Below, in pieces: positions 33,000 to 45,480 of a DNA stretch of 64,000 nt. Made by a program: the position numbers and the translations under genes. The DNA comes from Limnephilus marmoratus (Eukaryota; Arthropoda; Insecta; Trichoptera; Limnephilidae). Numbering within the stretch: the stretch's first letter is position 1; the number at the start of each line of letters is the position of its first letter. Where the stretch lies: NCBI GenBank assembly GCA_917880885.1, contig OU862908.1, positions 8,902,501-8,966,500 of the forward strand, written 5' to 3'. The notes under the pieces are model-generated. The model was not told where the DNA came from. It worked only from the letters and a program-made list of their open reading frames with translations, and did no database searches.

Positions 33000-33330
33000 A
33001 CAGATTGGGGAGAGGGAAGGTGGAGGAGGCAGAGTGGGAACGCGAGAGGGGAAGGGGACGCGGGAGAGGAAGGGGAGGCGAAGGGGAACGGGACGAATAG
33101 GAAAGGTCACGCAGGGAGAAAAAAACTTTATTAAATGGTATAGCAACGCATATAAAACACGACTCGTTTAAAATAGAGCAAAAATCTCGTGGAAAATATC
33201 ATAGAGACATATATATCTACTTATAAAATAACAGAATAAACGTGTTTATAATAAATTTCGGAGCATACTTTGTAATTTTTTTCACTCAAGGGAATTACAA
33301 AGAATTGCCATTTCAGCGTGGCAAATGTAA
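33000..33330 (+). mobile_element. Helitron fragment and dispersed repeat
   Basis: 33,000-33,150 is the G/A-rich tract and TATAGCAACGCAT stub of the 16,060 Helitron family. The sequence after it (AACACGACTCGTTTAAAATAG, TTTCGGAGCATACTTTG) matches 39,982-40,150 inside a hAT element. Confidence 0.55.
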
Positions 33331-34149
33331 AGGTATGATCTTTAAAAATTGCGTATATTTTTGTAGAAACTTAAAAACTTAAAGTGTTCAAAAGATATAC
33401 ATATATGTTATAAAACAGTAGAAATTCGGAATGTGTGACTTATGTGTGATAAATTATGTGTGAGGTGTTATGAATATAAATAATCACGTCATACAATATT
33501 ACCGTTTGCAAATTGGACAAGAATTACCACAATATTATTATGTTATTAGTAATAAATATTGTTCGTGATATGTTGATGGTATGCTGTCTGGTGGGGTTTA
33601 CCATTGAAGACAATATGTCTTCATTAAGTATAACAAATACTCGCTTCTTGCCAAGTCGGTATTAGACGAGAAAGTATGTGAGAGAAGATGAATAAATCAA
33701 GGAGTGTGTCAGGATATAGACACATGATATGGCATCAGTCTATAAATAATTCGATAAACTGCGTAGGATTGTAGAAAGTAAGCAATTACCGACTTATTAC
33801 TTGGCAACATTGTTTTATTGCGATAATACGATTTCGCTAAAACGTTTATACTCTTTATTTGTTTTATTTGTTGAGAGTTTCTATGGCAAAGTTTGTACAT
33901 GATATAAGTATAAACCATAATATAAGAATTATGTCACAGTTTTAATAGTCCTTCTCAATAGGGTTTCCTTTTCTGAAGCGGTCAGTAGTTTTAATATTTT
34001 TGTATTTAGTCTTTGGTTGTCTTTACATTTGTCTATAGTAGAATGTTAGTAAGTTGATTATCACTTCGTTCTCTCAACCATGTTTTTAATTCAGTTTTAA
34101 ATATAATAGGTTCTTCTTCAATTATCGCAAATTCAATTAGTATATATTG

Positions 34150-34680
34150 CTAGCTGGTTCCAGGCATGCGTTGCTATGTCATTTAAAAAATAAATTGTTT
34201 CTCCCTGCGTGTCCTTTCCCATTCGCCCCGTTCCCCTTTCTCTCCCGCGTCCCCTTCCCCTCTCGCGTTCCCACTCCGCTTCCCGCAACTTCCCTCTCCC
34301 CGCTCTACTTCCCACCTTCCCCCGTCCCGCGAGCCTCCATCCGAGTTCCCCTCCCCCACCCAGATTCCCTCCCCCCTCCCATATTCACCTCCCCCTCTCC
34401 TGCAAACCCCCTACCCGAGTTCCCCTCCCCCCACCCGCATTCATTCAGTCCCGGTACATTCAGTTTACAAACAGCTCGCGTGCCACCTATTGCAATTTTT
34501 TTATACAAATTTCATAATGCCAGAGCTCACCAGTAGTTTTATACAAACCTTGTCCTGACAATAACGAACACAAAAAAAAGAATTATCCTATTTGGTGCAG
34601 TCGTTCGGAAGTTATGTACTTTATAGTAGTTATAAATATTGTACATTTCGGCGATTCTTTTTTATTTACATAGAAGAAGA
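34150..34680 (-). mobile_element. Near-complete non-autonomous Helitron
   Basis: The minus-strand 5' end TCTTCTTCTATGTAAAT at 34,680 and 3' end GCATGCCTGGAACCAGCTAG at 34,150 match the 16,060-16,529 element in the same order, including the ACGAACGACTGCACCAAAT and GTGGCACGCGAG blocks. The Pro-rich open frames are the pyrimidine side of the purine tract. It is followed by a GATTGATT/GAAGAA simple repeat to 34,770. Confidence 0.75.
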
Positions 34681-34894
34681 AGGTAGATTGATAAGAAGAT
34701 AGATTGATAAGAAGAAGATTGATTGATTGATTGATTTACATAGAAGAAGAAGAAGATAGATTGATTGAAGATTATTTCAATTAAATGGTTAACACAAAGA
34801 TATTTATTTTATAAAAAAATAATGCTTTCTGTTTATGTTTTGTTTGATTTGGTGGATCATTAGACAAATAGTTAAAAGAGACATGCTTGATTTA

Positions 34895-35200
34895 CTTTAA
34901 CCAGTGATTCCTGACATTACTTGGAGTAACAAAATTAAATCGTGATGGCAATTGATGTTTTTTTTCAACTTAAAACATAAAAAATTAGTAGATATTGGGC
35001 AGATATGGTGGGGGTAAAGGGTTCGGCGGTTACTGGGCTGGGTGGTCCATGATGACAAGTGGAAGATTTTTTTTGTTTAGATTTGAAGAAAAAAAATAAA
35101 CATCACAGAAGTCACCGGATATCAAAATTTCATTTACATTTTTTACTCCAAATAATGTCAGGAATCACTGGTTAAAGTAAGTCGAGTACGTCCCTTAAGC
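34895..35200. mobile_element. MITE family D, copy 3
   Basis: TTACTTTAACCAGTGATTCC and the inverse GGAATCACTGGTTAAAGTAA flank 300 bp that include TTTTTTTTGTTTAGATTTGAAG. Confidence 0.7.
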
Positions 35201-35326
35201 CCCCGCATTCAGCATTTCAACCGTTTATAACATATTTCTCTTGAACACTTTCAGTTTTTAAGTTCCTGACATATATTATTTTTTAATGTGATATCTGTAC
35301 ATTTGTCACGCAAAACGGTAATTATA

Positions 35327-35696
35327 CAAGGTGTTAAGGGACGTACTTGGCTTACTTTAACCAGTGATTCCTGACATTATTTTGTAGTAAAAAATGTAAA
35401 TAAAATTTCGGTCTCCGGTGACATTTTTGATGTTATTTTTTTTTCTACAAAAACATAAAAAAATGGTAGGTGTTGGACAGTTGGAGGCGGGGTTAGGGGT
35501 TGATCGGTTACTCGGCTGAGTGACCAGTGACGACACGAGGAAGAATTTTTTTTTGTTTGATTTTGAAGAAAAAAATTTTGAAAAAAAAAATCATCGAAAA
35601 AGTCACCGGAGACCAAAATTTTATTTACAATTTTTACTCCAAATAATGTCAAGAATCACTGGTTAAAGTAAGTCAAGTACGTCCCTCAACACCCTG
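35327..35696. mobile_element. MITE family D, most complete copy
   Basis: Terminal repeats of about 100 bp run from CAAGGTGTTAAGGGACGTAC through TTTAACCAGTGATTCCTGAC to GGTCTCCGGTGAC, and the inverse. The flanks are TATA on both sides (a 4-bp, or 2-bp TA, duplication). The 91-codon frame at 35,377 is an artefact of the terminal repeats. The superfamily is not determined. Confidence 0.72.
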
Positions 35697-35848
35697 TATA
35701 ATTAAATATGATCAGAAAAATATTAAAAACACATTTCGTTCTGTTATTTAACATGTTGTAGCAATGAAAAAATTCACAGTTTAAATGAATTAAGCATTTG
35801 TCAAGAGATTTTTGCTCTGTGTTAAACTATTTTCGCTTTATTTTAATA

Positions 35849-36912
35849 CTAGCAGACCCGGCCACACGTTGCTGTGGCTAACGAAACACAACGCCATTAC
35901 CCAACCTTTATAAAATCCACACCACCCGCTTACCAGCTGCCCGCTGCCTGAATTGAATATTTGAATTTCTCGGCTTTTCTCTACTTTATTAAGCATGTAT
36001 TATACTTATAAACCTTTCCCTTGAATCACTCTATCTATTGGTGAAAACAGCATGAAAATCTGTTACGTAGTTTAAAAGATCTATGCGCACATACATTTTG
36101 AGCGATTCATTTTATACTATGTAATGCAATTCGAGCGATCGCCACTAATTATTATACAATGCTTGCAATGCAACACTGGATATTTGAAAAGGGAAAATCA
36201 AATACCTACTTACTCTAGGACATCTATTTTCCAATTTCTTCCGTAGAACGAATTTCAAAAGTGACTATAGTACGGCCCGCCAGCCGTTTTAAATCGCACA
36301 AAAATATGTTTTCTTTAAATTTCTTGGCTTTTCTCCAACGTACTTTACATGTATTATACATATAAACATTTCTCTTTAATCACTCTATCTATTGGTGAAA
36401 ACCGTATGAAAATCCGTTGCGTAGTTTAAAAGATTAACGCGCACATCCATTTTGAGCGACTTCATTTTATACTAATTGGTGAAAACAGCATGAAAATCTG
36501 TTACGTAGTTTAAAAGATCTATGCGCACATACATTTTGAGCGATTCATTTTATACTATGTAATGCAATTCGAGCGATCGCCACTAATTATTATACAATGC
36601 TTGCAATGCAACACTGGATATTTGAAAAGGGAAAATCAAATACCTACTTACTCTAGGACATCTATTTTCCAATTTCTTCCGTAGAACGAATTTCAAAAGT
36701 GACTATAGTACGGCCCGCCAGCCGTTTTAAATCGCACAAAAATATGTTTTCTTTAAATTTCTTGGCTTTTCTCCAACGTACTTTACATGCATTATACATA
36801 TAAACATTTCTCTTTAATCACTCTATCTATTGGTGAAAACCGTATGAAAATCCGTTGCGTAGTTTAAAAGATTAACGCGCACATCCATTTTGAGCGACTT
36901 CATTTTATACTA
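35849..36912 (-). mobile_element. Helitron-type element with a tandemly duplicated 5' region
   Basis: The 3' end on minus, CAACGTGTGGCCGGGTCTGCTAG, ends at 35,849 next to T (A on plus), as expected. The 5' type block TTTTAAACTACG(T/C)AAC(A/G)GATTTTCAT is present four times because of the 438-bp duplication described separately. Confidence 0.65.
36037..36912. repeat. 438-bp direct tandem duplication
   Basis: 36,037-36,474 and 36,475-36,912 are identical except for one difference I could see (T at 36,352, C at 36,790). A (GAT/AAT)n microsatellite follows at 36,917-36,960. Confidence 0.88.
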
Positions 36913-37019
36913 TGTAATGATAATGATAATGATGATGATAATGATAATGATGATGATGATTAGCGCGCTCCCTCTTACATTCGTATTTACAAATATCATT
37001 TTCTTCTTCTTTTAGAGCT

Positions 37020-37255
37020 CTTACTACCGGGCCTTGTTTTTTTTTTTTTTTTTTAATTTTTTTTTTTTTTATTAAAAAGAAAGACAAACATTCCCGGGTT
37101 ACGAATAACCCAACAATGTTTGAAAATCTCCTACTACCACCACAGAAAACTGAAAATGTTGCTTGTGTTGTGATGGAGGACTTGGCCAGCCGAGGAATCG
37201 AACACGCGACGCTCGGGTGGGACCCAAGCGCTATGCCCACTCAACCACTGACCAG
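37020..37255 (-). repeat. SINE family B with tRNA-like head
   Basis: Minus strand: a tRNA-like region AGTGGTTGAGTGGGCATAGC and GTGTTCGATTCCTCGG, then GTCCTCCATCACAACACAAG, GGGTTATTCGTAACCCGGG and a long A/T tail (37,036-37,076). A 3' fragment is at 16,665-16,790. Confidence 0.7.
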
Positions 37256-37482
37256 TCAAATATAATATAGTTTCGCAGCATGAAATAATTTAATATTTCT
37301 CCGTCCAAAAGATTTATGCAAATATAATAACGGAATAACCCGAATAACCGGTATATTTAGACTTTTTGCATTTTGTGGAGCATTTATGTTGGACAGTGGC
37401 GTATTCAGTTATGTTATTTTTGATCAATACGCAATACAAGTGTTTGGGGATCAATGGGATCGATACTTCAGGATATCCTATT

Positions 37483-37960
37483 TCCTACTAATAATATTAT
37501 AAAGGCGAAAGTTTGTATGGATGTATGTTTGTTTCTCTTTCACAGAAAAACTACTGAATGGACTTTAAAAATTCTTTCTCTTATAGAAAGCTACATTATT
37601 TGCGAGTACTATAGGCTATATATATTGGTAAGCTCTGGCGTTATGAATAATCTCTGGCGTTATGAAATTATTTATCATACATTTTCTGTCCCTAACAAAA
37701 TCGAGTTATTGCAAACGTCAGAAGACAAGCAAACAAATTGTTGCCTTGGAAAGTACGTTTTTTTTTAATTAGGCAATTTACTCTAAAAAGAGTACTTTGT
37801 CGGCGTCGCAGTTAATATCTATCTCTAAAAATGAATCGCCGAAATGTATATATGTGCATAACTTCCGAACGACTGCTTGGATAATTCTTTTTTTTGTTCG
37901 TTATTTTGTATAAAACTATCGTAGAGCTCTGGCATTATGAAATTTGTAGAAAAATTGTAG
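37483..37960 (+). mobile_element. Helitron-type 5' fragments
   Basis: TCCTACTAATAATATTATAA and AGGCGAAAGTTTGTATGG form a typical insect Helitron 5' end. A second partial copy at 37,815-37,960 has ATGAATCGCCGAAATG and GAGCTCTGGCATTATGAAAT. No 3' terminus was found. Confidence 0.5.
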
Positions 37961-38909
37961 GAGGGCATGCCCCCCTGGTTGGGAAGTCCTGTCATAGATG
38001 GTATGTTATCATGAATTAGAAATTTGTGAAGCAAAAATCGCAATACTCTCCAAGAATGCAGAATAATTGTGTTATAATAATTCTTTTTATTAAAAAAACA
38101 GAGTTACTGTCTTAGGAAATCGAGTAAGGACATGAAAATAATACCACAAGCCTTTACATTATACAATAAGTATCTACTTACGTAACCTCCTAAAAGTACA
38201 ACCTTGAGAATAAATAAAGCAGACCAACAAGTACCTAGTAAGTACATTTTTTAACTAGGCCAAAACCACGTTCATGTTCTGTCTGCTCCATTTCATATGT
38301 AAAATATAGCCTGATTCAAGTGTGAAAATTTATGAAGAAGCGGTTTTCTCTAACTGCTTTTGTGAAATGAACTCCCATAAAAAGATAAGAAAATAAGATA
38401 ATATTTCATATATTTCAATTTTAAACGGCGCTGTGCACTATTCAAATTTATGACTAAAAAATCCACCTACCGTATTGATACTACCTGAAAGAGAGTGATT
38501 AATGCATTTTAAGTTGAAATTAAAATAATTTTGTTACTGAAGATGTTTCTTGTGTTAATTGTGATTTTAGTATTTAATACATTTTTTCATAACCTACGAC
38601 CTGTGTTCATTAGCCACGTTCGCCTTAACCCTTCGGGCCTCGGGCCTATTTTGTAGCAAGGTCAAAATATTTCCGCTTTGCAATAAAATCCAATAAATTG
38701 AATATTTCTGAACGCACACGAAAACTAAAAACTGTTTACTATAAGTAAACATATTAATTTTGAAATATACAAATTTTGATTGCAAACAATTTTCTTTTAA
38801 ATGGTAGATACTTAAATTATTGATAACGATAAAAACACACACATATTTTATCAGGCAAAATATATTATAAAAGTTGTCGTCAACTCACTTTATTGTCGCT
38901 TCATGTAAA

Positions 38910-39030
38910 AAAACAGAGTGTGTAATTCACACGCGGTAGATGTGAAACCATCAGCAAACTAAAGTAGACAAGAGTGGGGAGACTACAAAGCACCGCACAA
39001 AGAGGAGACCGATAGGCTAAGGAGTACCGT
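38910..39030 (-). repeat. Dispersed repeat E
   Basis: GTGTGTAATTCACACGCGG, AAAGTAGACAAGAGTGGGG and CGCACAAAGAGGAGACCGAT match 24,622 and the inverse of 63,918-64,000. Confidence 0.65.
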
Positions 39031-39220
39031 AACAACTTAGATTGAATTCTAAACGAGATGGTCCGCGAACCGCCTCTGCTTATGAATAAAGAATTATCTT
39101 GACTACTCTTTTAGACTGAAGCAAGAGAACGAAATTACGTAAAGTTCTACCAATGTTATAATAAACACTATCCTATGGATCAAGTGTCTCCAAACTACGG
39201 CCCGCGGGCCAAGACCGACC

Positions 39221-39332
39221 CGCGAGCACCGCCAATCCGGCCCGCGAGCACCGCCAATCCGGCCCGCGAGCACCGCCAATCCGGCCCGCGAGCACCGCCA
39301 ATCCGGCCCGCGAGCACCGTCAATCCGGCCCG
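39221..39332. repeat. 22-bp GC-rich tandem array, five copies
   Basis: The unit CGCGAGCACCGCCAATCCGG plus CC repeats five times with one change (39,320). It lies just inside the left hAT terminus. Confidence 0.9.
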
Positions 39333-39499
39333 CCATAGTTAATAGTTTTATCTTGATTTGATTACATTGTAAAATTTACACTGTGCATATAAGTAAATCA
39401 TACAAAATAATAATCAAAAGTTTTTATTTAATAACAAATTCAGAAAAACAATAACTGGCGTACGTAATGAAATTGAACATTTTAACTGTAATTAATGAA

Positions 39500-39765
39500 G
39501 TACGGAGGTCGCGGGTTCAAATTCCTGCATGCGCAAGTGAATTTCATTTGACTGATTTGGATTTTCACGAAATGGCTTTAGCCCTTGTTTGGTGACAAGA
39601 TCCGAATGGCAATCCAATCCAATCCCGACCTTCCTCTTTTCATCTCCTTCCCCTCCCCACTAAACCTCATCTTAAAAACATACTCCGATTGGGGATGGCA
39701 TAGTCTCATTGGCTCTAGGCGGTTGGGAGCTGTTGGGACTCTTGTGCGGTATTCACCGAAAAAAA
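39500..39765 (+). repeat. SINE family C copy inside hAT
   Basis: A partial head GGTCGCGGGTTCAAATTCC, TGGCTTTAGCCCTTGTTTGG, a shortened pyrimidine tract and GGGACTCTTGTGCGGTATTC. The linker block with GATACTCTCAGTATCG is deleted. Confidence 0.7.
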
Positions 39766-40227
39766 TATATTTATCCTAAAAACTTACAATAAGTGACATA
39801 ATTAGGTAATTCACGCAATGAAATTAAAGTTTGTAATTATGATTCATGAGATTTATGCAGTTCTAATTAAGGCGCCCCAACCGCGCTCAAAAAGAAGATG
39901 ATGGAGAGATATGCAATTACGATTGTTGGAGGAGCGCGCTAATATTTAAAGCGATAAAATCAATTCGAAAATTGTGAAAATGTTTAATAAACACGACTCG
40001 TTTAAAATAGAACAAAAATCTCGTGGGGGCGGTCTAAAACAGCATTTAAAGAAACACTGTGTTTTTTTCATACATATAACTTGTAAAATAACAGAAACAG
40101 ACTTGAAAATAAAAAATTTCGGAGCATACTTTGCGATTTTTTTCTATCGAGGGAATTTCATATAATTTTCGTTTCGGCGCGGCGTGGGGAATGTGTGGAT
40201 ATTATCTTCAAAAATAACAAATATATT

Positions 40228-40428
40228 GGAAAAGTTTTAAGATTTTCACGGCCAAAAGCATTTTCGTTATTTGTTTTTGGGGTGTTATGCCGTGTTGCGC
40301 TACCTCCTTCTTTAGCCAACGTTTCGGACACTGCAACGATGTCACACTGCATCGTTGCAGGGTCCGAAACGTTGGCTAAAGAAGGAGGTAGCGCAACACG
40401 GCATAACACCCCAAAAACAAATAACGTA
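40228..40428 (+). mobile_element. Foldback element FB2 with 12-bp direct flanks
   Basis: The perfect arms (CAAAAACAAATAACG ... CGTTATTTGTTTTTGG) share the GTGTTGCGCTACCTCC core with FB1 and FB3, with an internal hairpin CTGCAACGATG/CATCGTTGCAG. AACAAATATATT is duplicated exactly at 40,216-40,227 and 40,429-40,440. The left side has the unpaired leader TTTTAAGATTTTCACGGCC. GTCCGAAACGTTGGC is present but CTGATGA is not, so this copy has lost the ribozyme-like core. Confidence 0.8.
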
Positions 40429-40946
40429 AACAAATATATTTTTAAGAGCTTAAAAACTTTAAAAGCTTAATATACCACCGATAATTGTTTGCAGTTGTGG
40501 ACAAGTTTACTAGTGAGTTGAAAAAATATTCATTGGTAGCTAGGTCTTGTGGCCCGTGGGACTTGTGGAGGAGTCTGTGTGGCCCTTAGGCTAAAAAGTT
40601 TGGAGACCCCTGCTCTGGATGGTAATACTACTTACTTGTGGTTCGGTAGGTACCCCATTTGGCACATCTAGGTCGCAAAAATAATTAATCTCGCTGACAC
40701 TAATTATCATGAGATTACATTTACGTAAACGTAGAATCACATCACGCAGCGTTAAAAATAATCAGATTGATTGGGATCTAATTCTAAAATATGAAAAACT
40801 AAGTTTCTTTAATCTCCAGACTTAAATCTATTGACTGCAGAATTACTCCAATAAAATTTCACAACTTGATGTGGAAATTAAATCAGTTCATATAAAAAAT
40901 CAGTTGATTTAAAAATTACGTCACCACATTTGGATAGGGTTTTAAC

Positions 40947-41548
40947 CAGAGGCGGCTCTAGGGGTCCAGAAGTGGAAGGTCATTTAAAAAAATGATATTA
41001 CCTCTGATACAATATCAAATTAAATATAATAATATTCATTTGTAGGAACCTCACGAGTTTGAAAGTCAAATTCACCCACATACGTCAAATTACGTTTAAT
41101 ATAGTAAATTATTTCATGCGACAAGCGTAAAATATGCGAAATCAACCTAAGTTTCTCTAACCATCTCTTTCGGATGCATGATATTCAGCATGCTCTCTCT
41201 CCCTCACGGTTGTGACCCAAACCGTCTTCAGAATCCAAAAACTTCTAAAAGGGACATAGCGCCATCTCGTTTATTGTGTAGTGCGTAAAGAGACAGAAGA
41301 TATGATATAGGGGCATTTCATAATTTGACCCAGCCAATCATAGTGCGTGGGAAAGAAAGCTTCCATTTAAGATGTTAGATGTCACTGCTTGCCGCTGCCG
41401 GCTATCTCTCGCGGTGCATTTCAAATACATTAGAATAATACCAGTTGTTTTGATTTGCTTAATATTTCATAATAATATTATGTTTTACTGTCATCTTATA
41501 ATTTTGGGAGGTTTTTGACCAATTGACCTGAGGGAAGGACCGCCACTG
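40947..41548. mobile_element. hAT-type MITE, 8-bp duplication GTTTTAAC
   Basis: CAGAGGCGGCTCTAG and GACCGCCACTG are imperfect inverse ends of the CAGTGGCGG class. GTTTTAAC flanks exactly at 40,939-40,946 and 41,549-41,556. It is 602 bp and non-coding. Confidence 0.8.
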
Positions 41549-41874
41549 GTTTTAACTTCACATTATCTTAATTAATTTGAGATATGATGTGTCAAAGTTT
41601 GAAAAGACGATTTCTCGTAATCTATTTACCAATTTCTGATTTTGAGGTTGAATCTTGTGTAAAGTATTTTAATTGAACATATTTTAAAGGAAAATATTTG
41701 AACTAAAATACTTAACATAAGATTGAACCGTAAATAAAAAATTGTTAAAAAGATAGCGAAAAAACGTCTCTGCAAACTTTGAAAACTCAGAAGTGGGCGA
41801 AGTTAGAACTTTATCCAAGCAAAGTGACGAACTACAATGCGCCCTTTATAACTGTCAGGTAAAGACAAAATAGA

Positions 41875-43420
41875 GAGTGTAAGGGCGTTTAATCAGCCAG
41901 CGGCCGAAAATCCACATTTCGTGAATCACAAAGACTAATTATTCTCGGTACCAGCTTTTTAAAATTATAACTCAATATCGATTTTATTTCATTCCAAATT
42001 TGCTTTAATTTATACCTATAATAATAATAATAATAATAATAAAACGTTTATTTGTTATAGAGAATACATCAATACAAAGAAGCTTTGACTGTCCAACTAG
42101 GAAGGTCTCCCGTTCTAGGACAGTCAAATGACAAACATTTTGATAGGCGTAAATTTAATTTAGAAATTACCACTTTGGGACACAAATCAACAAATCATCG
42201 CCAAAAAACTTTATCTTATTTACTAAAGTTCAGGCAAAAATATTTAATTATTTATAATGTATGCATAATTTAATTATTTACTAATTTAGTTATTATTAAT
42301 TATTTATAATTATGCACAAGTGTCCTTTACGTACATGTTTTTTTTTCAATATAGAAAAAAGAAAGAAATGTAAAATTATAAGTTTACTTGTAAATAAACC
42401 AAAAGAAAAATAATACATATTACCAAAATAAAAATAATACATTCTACCAAAAGAAAAATAATACATAAGAAAAATAATACCTATTAATTATAAATAAGCC
42501 AAAAGAAAAATAATACATATTAATACAAAGTTATTGAAAGCAGTGAAGAAGAAGCAAACAGAAAATACTTGTATATGGTGACCTTGTTAAAAAAAAAACG
42601 TACTGCTAAATTGTTTAATTAGTACAGCTTTATACTTCAGTAAAGGCATACAAAAAATATCAGAATCGTTAGCATAAAAGGTTTTCAAAAATGTTTAAAG
42701 TGTTTTCCAATCGTACTTTAAAGAACTTATCAGCCATTACAATAAACTAAATCCGAAAGAAGCCTCGTAAGCAAAACATCTTACACAAATGCAGACTCTC
42801 AATTAATTTTACAAAAGATTCTCAATTAATTTGTTCCAGCAAGAAAAGTGGCAGAACCATCAGATCATCACCTACATCCAAAAATGCTGAAAGGCGTGAT
42901 GATAAAACTATTAAAATTATTTACCTTTTGTAATTATTTTTTATTCATAAGTATTTATCATTTTTCAATAATGTCTAAGCAAAATAAGAACGTAAAAAAA
43001 TCTAAAATATATTACAAGTTCGTAAGTGCGCAAATAAATACACAAACGGACCAATTTTTGTCAAGAAACATGTGTACGTATATATTTTTTAATATTTTTA
43101 TTTAAACTAAATTAAAATTCTGAAACATGCGTTTACCAGATAATCTATTGATTTATTTTGCTGCATGATTATATGATTTGAAATGGGTGTTATATATTTC
43201 AAAATCGTTTTAGAAAATTTAACAAATCTGCCAACGACCTACGGTATAACCTTATTATACTAAAAATAAACAACTTTTTCTCAAAATTAAAACATGCGTT
43301 TACTAGATAAAAGAACAATATTTCGAAATCAATTTATAATTTATTGTGGAAAAGAGTCAATACGTCTAAAATCTGATTTAAAAATGACATATTTCTGGTT
43401 TTCTCTGGTTGTACTCTCGT
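41875..43420 (+). repeat. Dispersed repeat K (interrupted), inverse of 50,480-51,165
   Basis: CAGCGGCCGAAAATCCACATTTCG, ATGATAAAACTATTAAAATT, AATAATGTCTAAGCAAAATA and AAATGACATATTTC occur in the same order as on the minus strand of 50,480-51,165. About 860 bp (42,018-42,878) is extra here and includes an inverse LINE tail (42,020-42,135). No coding motif was recognised. Confidence 0.6.
42020..42135 (-). repeat. LINE 3' tail
   Basis: An ATAATA repeat tail is followed by GACTGTCCAACTAGGAAGG and CCCGTTCTAGGACAGTC, the inverse of the LINE end at 25,555-25,675. Confidence 0.62.
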
Positions 43421-43689
43421 AAGGGCTTCCGCTCACGGAGAAACTGAAAAAAACCAGTTCGTGAGCCGCTACCATGGCAATCTGTCAACAATGCACCTTT
43501 AAATTATATGAACACATGTAGAGCAGAAGAATAGTATCATGCTAACTTGATATGCTAACCAACTTGTTGATTATTTATTATTTTTGAAGAATGTTATTAT
43601 ATTCTTTATATAACTATATTCCATGCGGTTGAACACATGCACTACTTCTGAGAAAGTATTGCCAAGTGCATGCAATCTGGTTACAAGAT

Positions 43690-44150
43690 TTTATGTAAAA
43701 GTAGCGAGTTCCCGGAATCCATTGCAATACCACTTAAATGAAGATTTTTTTTCTCCCCGTGTGTCCTTTCCCATTCGTTCCCGTTCCCTTTCTGCAATCT
43801 CCCTCTTCTCTCCCGCATTCCCCTCTCGGATGTATCTCTTCTTGCCGCTAAATTATATGAAATACACTCATTTTTCAAAGAACTAGAGCGCCACCTATTG
43901 CAAAATTTTAATTCAAATTTCATAAAGCTACAACTCACCAGTATATTTAAAAACATTCGCGGGCATGCGCACAACAACTCACCAAAGTTTCATCGCAATA
44001 TAATGAATAGTGTAGGAAATAATATGATAACGCCAAAGCTCACTACTATATATATAAACCATTGCTGGCATGCGCACGATAACTCACCAAAGTTTCATCG
44101 CAAATGGATGGATGGTTTAGGAATACATAAGGGACAAACAAAGAAACATT
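43690..44150 (-). mobile_element. Helitron-related fragment
   Basis: A pyrimidine tract (43,745-43,830) is followed by CGCCACCTATTGCAAAAT, CATAAAGCTACAACTCACCAG and two CACCAAAGTTTCATCGCAA blocks, as at 6.5 and 7.3 kb. The 3' end is lost. Confidence 0.5.
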
Positions 44151-44229
44151 CATTTTTAAGTATTGACCTATTTAAAATATCTTTAATTCTTCATTACATT
44201 CAAAGTATTCTATTTTGGTGAATATCATG

Positions 44230-45270
44230 AATGAGTACCTACTTAAATTAAATTCATTAATTTAAAGAGCTTATTCGAAAATTGAAACAATCGATGGTTT
44301 GTAAAACGTCATTCTCAAAGTGTGACATGGTTGACAGTTTCGTAAGAGTTTTTGTGATGGTTAAACAATTTTTCAGATGTATTGTCATGTGATTGTAATA
44401 ATCCAGAAACCTTCGCGAGGGTGGAAAGAAGATATTTTGAATGTTTCAATCATTTCCTATGCTTAATATAGCAATACATAATCAACAAACAAACAAGCAA
44501 ACGTACATTCATTTTAATGTATATAGATTATATGTAACAAGTTATTTTGCACTTTTATAGTAATAGCAAAACTGAACGGAATGCGACAATCTAGCGGAAT
44601 CTACACAGGTAATAAATAATACGATTAAAATAAAATAAATTACTTATGCGCTCGATATTTTTTATTCAAACACTTAGATTTAGCTTTATTATTACGAAAA
44701 GTGAGTATTTATTTCGGGGGAGACCAATAAACATGCAAAAATATGCATTTAACATTTTAATTTTGTTAAAATTAATTCACACACGCGGTAACGCCATTGT
44801 TTATTCATCGTTTTTATTTTAACATTTCATAGACAATTAATCAATGCTGCCAATCATAGAAAAAATATTTTTGCGTAAAACAAAGTGAATGCATTATTGA
44901 CAAGTTTGTACAATATTGTACATGTATTTATAACAGTAGAACACGGAAAGAAATGTATTAGAATAATTTCACAAACCCGCTAGACCTAGACAAACCTTGC
45001 TTTGCCAAACAAACCATTCAAAACCTGGGATGTTTTTTAAAATAATGATGAAAAATGCGAGTTTATTTTAGAGAATTTATATTATAAGATCGGTACTTCC
45101 GACAAATGTCATATTTGATTGTCTATTAGTTAAAAAAGGAATATTACGTATTATCCTTGCATCAAACTTCGACAACTCGAACGTTCCGTATTATCCGTGA
45201 GGTGGACTAACTGCGTATTTACCTAAAATAATATTAAATTCTTACATTAATACTATAAGAGTATTACAAA
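44230..45270. other. AT-rich non-coding stretch
   Basis: No gene or terminal repeats recognised. Confidence 0.5.
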
Positions 45271-45274
45271 CAAG

Positions 45275-45480
45275 GCTGGGCAGTATTTGAATTACTTGTA
45301 TTTGAAATACAAATACTTATTTTGTATTTGTATTTCAATTACTTCCTAAAAATGTATTTTGTAATTTGTATTTCAATTACCTGATGCTGAGGTATTTTGT
45401 AATTTGTATTTCATTTATCTGATGCTGAGGTATTTTGTAATTTGTATTTCAAATACTTATGGCTTTATACATTTTCAATA
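45275..45480. repeat. hAT-like end with short tandem repeats
   Basis: CTGGGCAGTATTTGAATTAC and many GTATTTCAA/TTGAAATAC motifs resemble one end of a common hAT family. A ~35-bp unit (ATCTGATGCTGAGGTATTTT and flanks) is repeated two to three times. The opposite end was not found. Confidence 0.45.

Larger units (their letters stand above)
39181..40612. mobile_element. hAT-type element with nested SINE and foldback
   Basis: The left end CAAGTGTCTCCAAACTACGG and right end AGTTTGGAGACCCCTG are inverse (classic GTTTGGAGACCCCTG hAT terminus, with CCCGCGGGCC next to it on the left). The flanks CTATGGAT (39,173-39,180) and CTCTGGAT (40,613-40,620) are an 8-bp duplication with one change. It carries a 22-bp GC-rich array, a SINE C and foldback FB2. 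The segment 39,975-40,070 includes a frame ending LKQHLKKH that could be a decayed BED finger. Confidence 0.78.

Noticed and set aside
42848..43105. 85-codon frame with a hydrophobic segment as a host secreted or membrane protein
   Set aside because: It lies in repeat K; the inverse copy at 50.7-50.9 kb does not keep the reading frame.
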